A stretch of DNA of 27,129 bases from Fragilariopsis cylindrus CCMP1102 (GCA_900095095.1 FMBT01000042.1:1-27129); one strand, 5' to 3'; shown: positions 10,408 through 20,612, counted from the first letter of the stretch. Program-made: numbers and translations. The notes: generated by a model not told the origin, from the letters alone.

Positions 10408-11069
10408 TTTGTCGCACAATAGGAGACGCAACCAGCCGAATTATAAATAAAGGGATATAATAGACTACTTCTCAAGCTCAGAGGATCGAATTTGAATGAT
10501 ACTTGTCTTCCGACGCCGAGATAATAATAATAATAATAATACTGTGCTGCAGCCAACGGCACATCAAGCCATGGATGACACAAAATGTATCTACCGGTAT
10601 GTAACGTTAGCTTTCTTGTACAGTACTTGTAGTGCGGAAAAAGTCTACGTACTATCTTGCTTGGCGCTCCCCCTTTCGCGCATAAATGTACAGTCTAAAT
10701 GCTCCCTTGCGCGTATCATATGTACTAGTCATATGTACACACGATATCATCTTCATCTACGTATGATCTTGCTACAAAGCTGCAGCATAATCATTTATTC
10801 TGATATTAGTATGATTTTCTAAAAACATTATTCTATCAGAAAAATGGAGAAAGAGATAATAGAATGGTAAAAGTTTTAATTTTGGAGCAGACAATTCAAC
10901 ACTATATAATCTGTGTCATAAATCAGTTTCAATAAGTATTGAATTGTAACGGTATTATGAATAACTAATAAAACATTAAACTAATAAAATATTAGATTGT
11001 TGCCTTCTTTTTAAAATGTACTTGCTTAGTGAAAATTCCGCCTTCTACACTGTGAATATCTTAGCTATC
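10408..11069. promoter_or_regulatory. spacer with HDAC promoter side and 3' region of the S1 gene
   Basis: About 660 bases lie between two minus-strand genes. The left end should hold the HDAC 5' UTR and promoter. It contains a (TAA)n run at 10521-10541, a TACCGGTA palindrome at 10592-10599 (185 bases upstream of the HDAC ATG), and two CATATGTAC direct repeats separated by four bases near 10718-10737. An open frame of 108 codons on the plus strand (10496-10822) has no recognisable feature. Confidence 0.5.
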
Positions 11070-13042
11070 CTAAGCTTCTGCCTTCGATCTTCTTTCAGCC
11101 CGTCGTGCAAGCTTCCGGGCTCTCTTTAGGTCAGCAGGCGCCATCATTGATGGATCTTATAAGTCTTCGTAGGTGCATATGCAGGAGCTCTGGGTGCGTA
11201 TGCAGAGCTCTAATGACAACAGGCGCCTTCTTCTCAATAGAGACACAGGATCCTTCTTCTGAATAGATTGTTCAATATGATCAGTAGTTGTAGGTTTCGA
11301 TTGAAAACGCGCCTCATTCTTCCTTGCTTTAAGCTTTCTCGAATCTGTTCTCGTTCTCCTTGCATCAATTGACTTACGTTCGTCTTCTGCTCTTGATTCA
11401 GACTGCAGACTGACAGTGATTCGTTTACGCCTTCGATCGATCTCAACGACTCGAACTGTTGCTACCTTGTCACCTTCTTTGAACATGGTTTCAGGAGATT
11501 CAACAAAGTCATCACGAAGACGAGATACATGACAGAATGCATCTGAATGACAACCAATATCAAAGAACACTCCAAATGGCTTTACGTATACAACCTCTGC
11601 AGGGTAGCTCGAACCAAGAGTATAATCCGTTACGGGCTTCCGACCAACACAATACCGTGTCTTTCCCTTTTCGGTAGTATCATCAGAAGGATTATTATTA
11701 TCACTTTTGACTTTTTCTATAGCTTCTGTTTCTTCTATTTTCTTGGCTGTATCCTGTTGACCTTTCCGTCCACGTCCACGTTGACGCTTTTGTGGTTCGT
11801 CATTATCATCGTCAGAATCAGAATCGTCAGAATCATCGTCATCAGAATCATCATCGTCCTCCTTTACAGAAACATTAGCATCAGCAGCCTCTATACATTC
11901 AGGAATAGATTTTGCTTCGATGTCTGTTCGTTATCTGTGACTGTAGAAGCAACGATTTTCTCCTTTTCTGCTCCTTTTTTCGTACTTATTTCGTCGCCTT
12001 TCTTATCAGCAATATTTTCCTTCCGTTGAAGAGATTCGCCTGCGTCATTTTTCGTATCCTCATTATCCGATTTAGTCTTTGCTTTGTCGTTATTGTTGAT
12101 CGGTTTGATCTCTACCTTTTTGGTTGATTTGATTTCTGCCTTTTTGATCGGCTTGATATCTACCTTTTTGGTTGGTTTGATTTCTGCCTTTTTGATCGGC
12201 TTGATCTCTACCTTTTTGGTCGGTTTGATTTCTGCCTTTTTGATAGGTGTGATCTCTGCATTATATTTCTTGTTACCATCATTAGTAATTGTTTCCTTCT
12301 GTCTATGAGATTCGCCTACATCATCCTTCCTTTCCTCGTTTGAGCTATCATCGTCGCTGCTGCTATCGACCGACGAATCAGAATCAGAATCGTCATCTGA
12401 TTTAGTTTCTCCTCTGTCATCTATCATGTCGATATTGTCATCCTCATCATCATCGTTGGTCGATTTGATCTCTGCGTTATTCTTGTTGTTACTATATACA
12501 CCCGGTGTGTTCGGACCAACGACGGCCATAGTAGCATCTGCATCTTCAACATCGACTTTTTTCGTTCTTGCAAATACACCTGGTGTGTTCGGGCCAACGA
12601 CGAACATAGCATCTGCACCGTCATCATCGGCATCGATTCTTTGCCGTTTGCTGTTATTTCTAATTATTTCCTTCTTGTATTTAAAATCCTGCATCTCCTT
12701 TTTAATTGTTTCTACTGCCTGATCATTTTCTTTAGAAGCCTGTTCTAATTTTCTCTTAAGATGTTTCGGTTTCTTTACTTTCTTCTTTGCAGGAGTAGCA
12801 TTGTTAGACTTAGTATTACTTCTTGCCTTGTTATTGTTATTATTGTTCTGTCATACTTATTGAATCGGTTTCCAGTGGTATTACGTCCGTTTTGTTGCCG
12901 GGTAGAACTATCTTTCCGATTCGGACTAGTATATTTATTATCCCACTATTCTTGCCTTGATTCTTTTCTGGAGGGCGTCTTTGGTAGTCTCTGCCAAACG
13001 TTTCAGTCGTCGACGTTCTTTTGCTCCTTCACCTCCTGCCAT
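11070..13042 (-). CDS. S1 RNA-binding domain protein with Lys-rich repeats; several frame breaks
   Basis: The start ATG is at 13042-13040 (MAGGEGAKERRRLKRLAE) and the likely stop is the TAG at 11072-11070, after ARKLARRAERRSKAEA. The middle frame (12694-11891) holds two VVGPNTPGV motifs, an acidic Asp/Ser stretch and a 48-bp minisatellite coding KKAEIKP/KKVEIKP repeats. Next come an acidic run and a basic patch. One S1 domain follows (about 11640-11400), from SSYPAEVVYVKPFGVFFDIG through FKEGDKVATVRVVEIDRRRK to RITVSLQS. S1 domains bind single-stranded RNA, so an RNA-associated role is inferred; the exact function is unknown. Joining the pieces needs single added bases near 12940, 12930 and 12855, one near 11930, and about three between 11250 and 11145. 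The pieces read naturally in composition on both sides of each break. An alternative end is the TAA at 11157-11159. No signal peptide or membrane segment is visible. Confidence 0.7.
12098..12259. repeat. 48-bp coding minisatellite, about 3.4 copies
   Basis: Units start at 12098, 12146, 12194 and 12242 (partial). Each has two 24-base halves. On the minus strand they code alternating KPIKKAEI and KPTKKVEI octapeptides. Differences between copies are single bases, mostly conservative. The array lies inside the S1-domain gene and keeps its frame. Confidence 0.95.
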
Positions 13043-13596
13043 GGTGCTGCTGTGTGTGGTTGCGAGTTACGAAGCAACTTAGATAAATTGGTACTCGTAT
13101 TGAGGTAGTACAAGTAGTAGTAAGCTTCTAGTAGGCTTCAAATTCTCACTTCAATTGTTGCGGTAGATCTAATAACAACTTTTAAATAACATCTACAGAT
13201 TTTTTTCTGTTTCATCTGTTATTGATTTTTTGGTTTTTATTTTTTGATTGGTGGTCGTCTGCCGTCGTCCACCTTTTCAAGAGTTACAAAACACAATTTT
13301 CTCTTTGTTTTCCTTATTTGCTTCCCTTACTGCTTGTGTGCTTGATGCATCATTCGATTTCCTTTCCAAATTTTCTTCTTCTTCTTCATTATTCATGTGA
13401 TCATGTGATCATAGTTTATAGTTTTTTGCTGCTTGTTGTATTTTCTTCAGTGTGATTCGCTCATTGTCCTTGTTTTCCTTTTTTCAGTTCATTCTTTTTC
13501 ATTCTTTTCTGTTTCAGGTAAAATTTCCTTTTGATTTGTGTCCCAATTAGGGCAATTTAGTACCTTGTCAACAGCCACTATAGCCATGCAATACCT

Positions 13597-13634
<38 letters not shown>

Positions 13635-14191
13635 CTGCACAATACTATGCAACACATCAAAGAATTGCTTGTGATTTAAGGTGCCAAGTAGAGTGGCACA
13701 CAAAAACTAATTAATTTCTGTTGTCTGGGATCAGAGCGTAAAGAGAAACAAGTGTGTGTTTATTCGATATTGTAATAGTACTACCGGTAGCTAGGACTAC
13801 ATTTTTCTCAAAAATAATTTTATCTATCAATATTATTCATTTTATACTATTGGAAATAAAGTCTTTCTTTCTTTTCCTTTCCAATTAATTTTCTTTCTTA
13901 GCCCATCGAAAAACGTGTATAGATGGGGAGGCACTATTTAATTATATATATACATTTACAAACACAATGGATAACATAAACATATGAAATCGAAATGAGA
14001 TAAAAATAAATAACGGCATCACGGTCGGGATTAATAATAACCCCTGAAGTGAAGGATGACTTGTGAGGAAGTAGGCAGTTGTATGCGCGTCATCGTTATT
14101 TCTCTCTATTCGCCGCGAACAGATAGGACATTTACTATATAGAATATAGTATATAGAAGACAGATGACATAAATCAATTTTTGCTGGGATT
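13043..14191. other. spacer with S1-gene promoter side and 3' region of the PH gene
   Basis: About 1.15 kb with no gene seen. The stretch 13200-13540 is rich in T and C on the plus strand. An (AT)15 microsatellite occupies 13601-13631 and a TACCGGTA palindrome 13782-13789. A minus-strand frame at 14232-13942 overlaps the end of the PH gene and is not convincing. Confidence 0.5.
13601..13631. repeat. (AT)15 microsatellite
   Basis: Thirty-one bases of perfect AT dinucleotide repeat, in spacer DNA between two minus-strand genes. Confidence 0.95.
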
Positions 14192-15938
14192 TTATGAGAG
14201 AAATCTCGCATCATTATCATCGTCGTCATCATCTTCAGCGGATACTTGATTAGTAGTTGTAGTATTTTGGTTCGTCGGTGCAGATTGGTTTATGGAGACA
14301 ACACCAGTATTTAATAAATCACCGGTTATGACCGTGTTCTTCAGTGAATGATTTATTGATTTACTGGTACCTGTAGATGGTTCAGTATATGGTCCATTCG
14401 AATAGTCGGGATTCATAATAACCACCTGATTTGCTGCATCAGCCGCGCAACCTAATTTGCGAATACTTCTAGCCCATCGTAGAACCTTGCTTGCAATCTG
14501 ATTGATCGACGTGTTAGCTTTCTGCCAACGAGCGATCGGCGTGGATGTTGATGAGGATAGGATGTTCATGTCCTTGTAAGGATTGTTCTCGTCCATTCCA
14601 CCCTCCCAAGAATGGAATTCATCATCTTCGACAGCGTGTGTTCGTTGTCGGTTAGCTACAACAACTACACGAGGAGTATTACTGATATCGCTATCCAATA
14701 GGTCGACAGATTGGTTTGGACGATGATTATTTTGTAAGTCTTTGGGCATAACTAGTTTCACATTTCCTTCTTGCATACGTGCCTCCTTGACACGATTAAG
14801 TTATAACCCAGTCCTTCATGGCAGCTTTAGAATCTGCTCGCAAATGGTACGGTCTTTTGGAAATATTGATTGTGAAACAGCATCCCTTTTCATCTCCATG
14901 ATCGATAACGATCGATCCAACCTTGGAAAGATCTAGCGACGCTAACTGTTTCGTTCGTTTGCTGGATTTGAAATAGGTCAAACATTCTCCATCGGTTTCA
15001 AACCATCGAGTTTGCCATTTACCGTTGCGGTTTAGCTTTTGTAGGTACCCGTAGATCAATACTCCTGCTATAATATCTTCTTCGTCGGCTGAATCTTTTC
15101 GGTTTGTGCCAGTACCGACAGTACGATTGTTCATAGTCTTTCCGTGGAAAAAATAAAATGGACAACAAGTGAGATAAAATAAAATATAAGAAAGAGAGGT
15201 GAAAGAACGAGGAACGATGTGATTTATTATAAATCAAATTTGACACTGATTTTTCGATTCCTTTTCGATTCTACAGGTATAATTATAAAGCACTTACTTT
15301 TGTCGCATTCTTAATCAATTTACCAAAAGTTGATGTCGCAGCGGTGTTGTTATCAGATCTAGTATACCCCGTCGACACACCACCAGTAGTAGTAGATCTG
15401 TATGGATGAGGTTCCGTCATATCATCATCAGAAACTGGATCGCTTCTCTGACGGTTTTGTTGATAGGTATTGTTAAGCGCCTGTTGTTGCAGTTGTAATT
15501 GTAGTTGCTGCTGTGTTGCTGCTGATGTTGTTGTCGATCCGCCAATACTTGCCATTCATCTTGTCGAATTCCTGCTAACAACAAATCCCCCTGCTGTTGC
15601 TGTCCACCGTATTGAGGCATAACATCTGCTCCCATCGTGTCGATATTTACTATTTGTTGTTGACTAGTATTATTGCTACTGGTATTGTTGGTATTGGTAT
15701 TATTAGTGTGTGCGGATGCTGGAGATAAACTCAGTGGTGTAATGGCTGTACGTACGGGAGAATGAGGATGTGTTGTCCCAGGAGTTATAGCACTTTGAAC
15801 GGATTGGTTGCTGCAACTGTCTACGTTGTGTGTGTTATAGGATGTGGAAGGTTGGACAGAGATATTATCCACTACATGTAGTACTGCCGCCACATTGCTG
15901 TTGTCCGCTGGGGCTGTCGTTGTCGCTGCTGTTTCCAT
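14192..15938 (-). CDS. Pleckstrin-homology (PH) domain protein with Gln/Asn-rich N-terminus; two frame breaks
   Basis: The start ATG at 15938 opens a long Thr/Ser/Asn/Gln-rich, probably disordered region. A frame change of one base is needed in the Gln run near 15450-15500. The other frame then continues with QQALNNTYQQNRQRSDPV to NATK. A GT-AG intron (15297-15138, 160 bases, donor GTAAGT) joins in phase 0 to TMNNRTVGTGTNRKDSADEE. The PH domain follows at about 15080-14800: GVLIYGYLQKLNRNGKWQTRW, then the strands, and the closing helix with the invariant Trp in AAMKDWVI. A second break right after that Trp (near 14796-14810, two bases missing or one extra) leads into LNRVKEARMQEGNVKLV. The C-terminal region is polar and ends in an Asp run. 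PH domains bind phosphoinositides or proteins at membranes, so a lipid-signalling adaptor is inferred. I see no kinase or other catalytic domain. Confidence 0.78.
15138..15297 (-). other. PH-gene intron, 160 bases
   Basis: The donor GTAAGT follows ACAAAA and the acceptor is GGAAAG before ACTATGAAC. Splicing is in phase 0 and removes in-frame stops, joining the Gln-rich part to the PH domain. The ATG just after the acceptor could serve as an internal start for a short form. Confidence 0.8.
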
Positions 15939-18179
15939 AATTTAAGAGGGAAAAAAATACAAATTGGAAGAAACCGATTTTTCACGTCACGGTAGAATAC
16001 GTAGGCAAAGTGGTGTCCGTTTTTTCTTCGTTTTTTTTTTTAGTTTCAAAAATACCCGCTTCTCCACTGGCTTAATGTCAGTTTCGTTCTACTAGTAGTA
16101 CGAATGAAAGTTTTACTATGTATTATTTTATTTCAGATCAACAACTCCCCACAGATCGATTTCCAGTCATGTACAGGGTACTCCTCTCTGCGGGCCTAGG
16201 GTAGGAACTAGTAGTATTTGATGATAGTATAACGAAGTCCTTGTTTGTATTGACAATACAAATGAGATTTTTTGTCTTAAGTGTAGGTGATATGGATTGC
16301 TACCTTAATTTAGTATCAAAAAGTTCAATAGAATTCTCTTTTAAATAATGTACCTCAATCAATCAAGTCGTTTTGTGTGTTTGAGTGTTTTCTTTACGTG
16401 AGAGTTTCAAACAAGAGCAACGACGTTGATACTATTACAACAGACAGTAATAATACGCGCGCTACATTTTTTCCTGACTGCATTTTTTTGTTAGAGCCAC
16501 CAATCAAATCGCTGAACTGGTAAAATGGCGCAGTTTATTAACGTACATTATTAAATGCGAGTGAGATTGCTTATTTTTTGTACACGCTCGCCAGCAACAA
16601 AAAGTGCATATTATATCCATGACTGGTCACTCCGCTTTAATTAAATCGTGTTCTTGAACTATGATATTTTACAGGTGAGAGAGTCAGTCTGTACCAACAT
16701 GAATGCAGGATGAATGTAGATTTTTATTACTATTAGTCTATTAGATTGAACAATAAGCAGCAGCATTTGCTTGTGACAACTTTTAGTTAATTTCTTTTGA
16801 TGGCTATTGTTTCCTGTGTTAATATATCTTGTAGATGAACCAGGTTCCCTTATCACTCTATTTTTATTTCTTCATTTTGTTTTTGTTTTTGTTGTGATGA
16901 TGATGATGATGTCTTATTGTGCCCCACCATTGTAGTAATGTGTATGGTCTAATCACAGCGTCCTTTTTATTTTGTTTCAATTCTTGCATGTATCTAACTT
17001 TTGGACCAGATTTTATGGAAGACAAACATACTATATAATATATACATGACATGATGTGAGGTGCAGTACAACATACATTCAATGCAACAAAACAATTATT
17101 AGTAATACCTGATGGTGCACCAATCTGGGTATGCATAGTAATGGAAGGGGATGATCTGATAACACTGGTGGAGGGGCGGAAATATCTGATAAAAGGCATC
17201 TTTATTATTATTACATCCACATGCACACTCTCACATTTCATTATTTATTCTAAGACATAATAACATGGATGGTGGTATCACATTGTTGGTATTCTTGGTT
17301 GTTGAATAGTAGCTTGAAACAATATCAATCTTGTTACCAATAATCAATTCCATTATTCTTGCTCCCCTCTCGATATTCCCATGCTATTTTCTGGCATGGT
17401 ATGGTTTCATAGGAAGGAAAAATGGTATTACAGAGTGTAAGTCATTGTGGGGATTTGATGGCATCATAAAGTCACAGTAAGATTTCCTTCAGCATATAAG
17501 AAGTCCACTGATTAGTTACTCAAGCAAGTGCTTACACCTTACGTGTAATTCTGACACAAATCTGCCCTAATTTAAAAGTCACACAAAAAAGATACACACA
17601 AAAACATCATCACCATCATCATCACCATCACCATTCATCATACTCCCTCATACATATACATTCATTGTAGAGTCGGCACAAATTTTTTAGATAGAACACC
17701 TCCACTCAGTTTTCTTCTCTGAGTTAGGTGCTTTCACAGTATTATCAGACTCAATTTGCCTTCAGTTTAGGTCCTTTTTCCCATTTCACCATGCCATCTA
17801 AGATCTCAGTCTACTCATCTACAGTACTCCATTTTATCCGCTCCCCTAAATCGACGAATTTGCGAAGCCTGGTCCGCGTGCAAGTCACATTACACACGAC
17901 ACAAGATACTGAATATTTTGTTATCTATTCGATTTTCGGATTTTATAGTCGGATATTTTAGAGCGCCAAAAAAGTCGTCATATTTCACATAAATAAACTT
18001 TTTTCGATTTACCCTCGTTGAGATTCGACTGCGATCACTTTAATAGGCTCACCATATTGTTGATTAGCTAGCGTTTGCAACGAAATGGAAAGATAAATCA
18101 GAATTGATGGCAACTTAAAGATTTACGAAATCGCGGAAGACTAGACAACACACCTCTATTTGTATCTAAAGAGTTCAGG
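15939..18179. other. 2.2-kb divergent spacer between the PH and LRR genes
   Basis: This stretch separates a minus-strand and a plus-strand gene, so both promoters lie here. It is AT-rich, with T runs near 16020-16045, a CAT/GAT repeat near 16896-16911 and a CATCAC repeat at 17605-17640. Open frames reach 125 codons (minus strand, 16864-17241, including a His run from the repeat), but none has a domain or other sign of coding. No RNA gene is recognised. Confidence 0.5.
17605..17640. repeat. (CAT/CAC)n trinucleotide repeat
   Basis: About 36 bases of CAT and CAC units in the spacer upstream of the LRR gene. Confidence 0.9.
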
Positions 18180-19697
18180 ATGCCCAATTCTTTTTCAAGT
18201 CGAAACAGACCCGACGGTGCTATTCCCTCGAAATTTTCTTGTTCTCCAGATGCCGAAGCCACGTATGATGGCGTTGAAAACTATACGGAAGGGGAAGGAA
18301 AGGAAGGAGCGAAGTATTCAACTTCCATGGAATATTTCTCTGAAAAGAAAGCGGACGTAGAGGCTGCTAGTTTTCCTGAACCGTCACTTGCAGCTGCAGA
18401 TTCACTGGCTTTGTCTCTGAAGGAGGAGGTTTATGTAGAACATATATTACCTAGTGAAGATGAGATCGCGAAAGAAGAAGAGAAGAAGTACATTAGAAAA
18501 AAACGAATTGCTAGAATTTGTTGCATCTCGAGCTGTATTGGCCTTCTTATTGGGATCATTGTCCTTGCTGTAATGTTGACAAAGCACAAGAAAATAAAGG
18601 AGGATGATTTCGAACGTGGGATCGTGGTGAATGATGGAAGTGGTATTGGGTCGATAGAGAGCATAGAGACGAACGTAGAGACGAACGTGGACGAGGCTAC
18701 TAGTGTTGAGGCAAGCAAAGATGGGGACAATATCTTTATAGCCGAGTCGTTGCCTGAGCTTTACTATCTACTAGAATCTAAGGTTTATAATGCGACAGCC
18801 TTACTAGACTTGGACACACCCGAAGGTAAAGCATACAATTTTTTGCTCGAAGAGGAAGAAATAAAGAAGAATTCATTGGTTTTAAGGTCGATCAATGACA
18901 TAGATCTGGAACGATATGCTCTCCTTGTTTTTTATTTTGGATCTGATGGTTCAGCATGGACGAACACCGCAGGGTGGTCGAATCCTAGCGAAGCATGTGA
19001 AAATTGGTATGGTGTGACTTGTCAAGATTCGTTGGTGACTGGAATCGATCTTGGTAAGTTGACTATTATTATATATCATTTACACGAATGTATTTCGTTT
19101 GAAATTTTATCTGCTTTCCATTATTTATGCGAACATTTTCCTAACAGTTCAAAATTAATTGCTACTATTTTTTGCTACTGCACAGACAGAAATAATCTCT
19201 ACGGGGAAATTTCGGAAGATTTCTGCCTGATGAATAATCTCAAAAAGATCAGACTGAGTGATAATGAGGTGAAGTTACCCTCATGTTTCTCAAAGCTCTC
19301 CAATTTGGAAGAACTTGATTACAGAGGAAATAATTATGATGGAGAGCTACCCAATGATCTACATTCGATGTCCTCTCTCACCTACTTGCAATTGTCGGAT
19401 AATGTGTTCACGGGTTCATTGGATGCGCTATTTCCTGCAGATGCAAGTGATCAACCTATATTCCCTAATCTTATCACTCTTAACCTTGCCAACAACGATC
19501 TTAGTGGACAAATTCCTGAAAGTAGGTTACGACGTATGCCGAATTTAAAACAATTGATTCTACATGGCAACCCTGATCTGTCTGGATCATTAAATGAGAT
19601 GTGCAAAGGTGATGTTATAAGTCAAATTGACGTCGATTGTGATAAGATTTCATGTAAATGTTGTCAGTCGGGAAATAATTGCCCTTCGTCACGGTAA
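18180..19697 (+). CDS. membrane-anchored leucine-rich repeat protein (diatom LRR receptor-like)
   Basis: The ATG at 18180 opens a 461-residue protein after removal of one 132-base intron (19054-19185). Residues 1-100 are acidic and polar. A basic patch (IRKKRIAR) and one membrane segment at about 111-133 (ICCISSCIGLLIGIIVLAVM) follow, then a second basic patch. The rest is probably outside the cell or in the lumen. An LRR N-terminal cap near residues 246-281 reads LLVFYFGSDGSAW, AGWSNP and CENWYGVTC, the form found in plant and diatom LRR proteins. About five LRRs follow, with motifs such as LEELDYRGNNYDGELP and LITLNLANNDLSGQIPES. The Cys-rich end reads CDKISCKCCQSGNNC. No kinase domain is present. 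A ligand-binding or adhesion role is inferred; the ligand is unknown. No frame break is seen. A truncated relative lies about 240 bases downstream. Confidence 0.85.
   Translation: MPNSFSSRNRPDGAIPSKFSCSPDAEATYDGVENYTEGEGKEGAKYSTSMEYFSEKKADVEAASFPEPSLAAADSLALSLKEEVYVEHILPSEDEIAKEEEKKYIRKKRIARICCISSCIGLLIGIIVLAVMLTKHKKIKEDDFERGIVVNDGSGIGSIESIETNVETNVDEATSVEASKDGDNIFIAESLPELYYLLESKVYNATALLDLDTPEGKAYNFLLEEEEIKKNSLVLRSINDIDLERYALLVFYFGSDGSAWTNTAGWSNPSEACENWYGVTCQDSLVTGIDLGKLTIIIYHLHECISFEILSAFHYLCEHFPNSSKLIATIFCYCTDRNNLYGEISEDFCLMNNLKKIRLSDNEVKLPSCFSKLSNLEELDYRGNNYDGELPNDLHSMSSLTYLQLSDNVFTGSLDALFPADASDQPIFPNLITLNLANNDLSGQIPESRLRRMPNLKQLILHGNPDLSGSLNEMCKGDVISQIDVDCDKISCKCCQSGNNCPSSR
19054..19185 (+). 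other. stop-free 132-base intron in the LRR gene
   Basis: The donor GTAAGT at 19054 and acceptor GCACAG at 19185 flank 132 bases (44 codons) that contain no in-frame stop, so retention would insert 44 residues. Splicing fuses GIDL to DRNNLYGEIS, which restores LRR spacing. The unspliced peptide has no LRR pattern, which supports the intron. A nearer AG at 19147 would give a frame with an immediate stop. Confidence 0.82.
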
Positions 19698-19936
19698 ACG
19701 TAAAATGGGATGTAGGCACTACTGGGGACGATGTGAGCTTCGAAGCTATTTAAAATTATTGTGAAATTAGAAGGAAAGAAAAAATTAATACTTCCTATTA
19801 TATATTTAATAGGTTTAAGAACCTACCCTACATATTGTACAGCTGTGTAAATCTGAATTTTACAGTATTATTTTTTGTCTTCATCGTAAAAAGATTGGTT
19901 CAAATATTCGATGGCTTCTTTATTCCGTCACATGAT

Positions 19937-20208
19937 TTTAACGGAAATATTGATTCGTTGTTTTCTGACGTACAGTCGGGTGACCCTATCCTTCAAAAAC
20001 TGAAGACCTTGCCACTACATAGTAACAATTTAAGCGGTTCTTTCCAGATGCAGATCCTAGCAAGGTAACGAGCTTGAAAGCCTTGACGATAGGTAACAAT
20101 CCTAACTTATCTGGATCACCATCTACATTTTGCAATGCCGTTAGTGTCAATTTGGCGTCCGCCGATTGCGACAAGATTGATTGTCCATGCTGTGCTGACT
20201 GTCGCTAA
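19937..20208 (+). pseudogene. 5'-truncated tandem duplicate of the LRR C-terminus
   Basis: This stretch reads FNGNIDSLF, then LPLHSNNLSGSF, then after a one-base break (20041-20046) DADPSKVTSLKALTIGNNPN, and ends CDKIDCPCCADCR followed by TAA. It aligns with the end of the upstream LRR protein (FTGSLDALF, LNLANNDLSGQI, ILHGNPDLSG, CDKISCKCC). No LRR N-terminal cap, membrane segment or start codon in a sensible place is seen. It is either a decayed tandem copy or an alternative last exon of the upstream gene; the upstream gene has its own stop at 19695-19697. Confidence 0.7.
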
Positions 20209-20612
20209 TTTAAAGAAAAGATATCAACGGGGAAAAAAGGACGAGTATCGAGTGTGAAAGTGGATCATTTGGGGGAGTAATATGTAAGAATTTTAAACAA
20301 ACCGTGTAGTTAGTTTTGTTGTACCGGTCATGAGGTTTCCTTACGAACATAGGAGTTAGTTTAGCATTGCTAATTGGGTAAGCGAGATCAAGTGTTTTTG
20401 TAGGACTTACACATAAAACATATACGTGTGATACGAGTCAAGTCAAGTCTATGGAAGCAAGGAAACTACTATTGGCCTAATCTATGTAAAATCTATGGTG
20501 AAGAATTCTTTACTTGTATAAATTTCATCGTTGTAGATGAAAAATATATTACAAAGCTTATTTTACTTGACCAAATTAGTTGTCTTCGTATTACGTTTGT
20601 GTAACTTTCAGA
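20209..20612. other. convergent spacer between LRR duplicate and deoxyhypusine synthase
   Basis: About 400 bases where plus-strand and minus-strand genes converge. It should hold 3' UTRs. I see no further feature. Confidence 0.5.

Noticed and set aside
10718..10737. CATATGTAC direct repeats as a possible operator
   Set aside because: Only two copies in an AT-rich spacer, with no partner gene that would link them to a regulator.
11547..12029. 160-codon plus-strand open frame rich in Ile, Phe and Ser, membrane-like
   Set aside because: It is antisense to the acidic and S1 parts of the minus-strand gene. The hydrophobic look comes from reading Asp and Lys codons backwards.
12084..12308. plus-strand hydrophobic repeat protein (LISTFLVGLISAFLIG)
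   Set aside because: This is the antisense reading of the KKAEIKP minisatellite, which fits the frame of the longer S1 gene.
13942..14232. minus-strand frame with a CPIC motif, possibly a zinc finger
   Set aside because: Only one Cys pair is present, and the frame overlaps the end of the PH gene.
16864..17241. 125-codon minus-strand open frame ending in a His run and Lys/Asn residues
   Set aside because: The His run comes from a GAT/CAT repeat, no domain is recognisable, and the composition is uneven. It stays a spacer frame without support.
19054..19185. reading the LRR gene as one 505-residue exon
   Set aside because: The 132 bases have perfect GTAAGT and CACAG ends and break the LRR pattern, so splicing is the better model.
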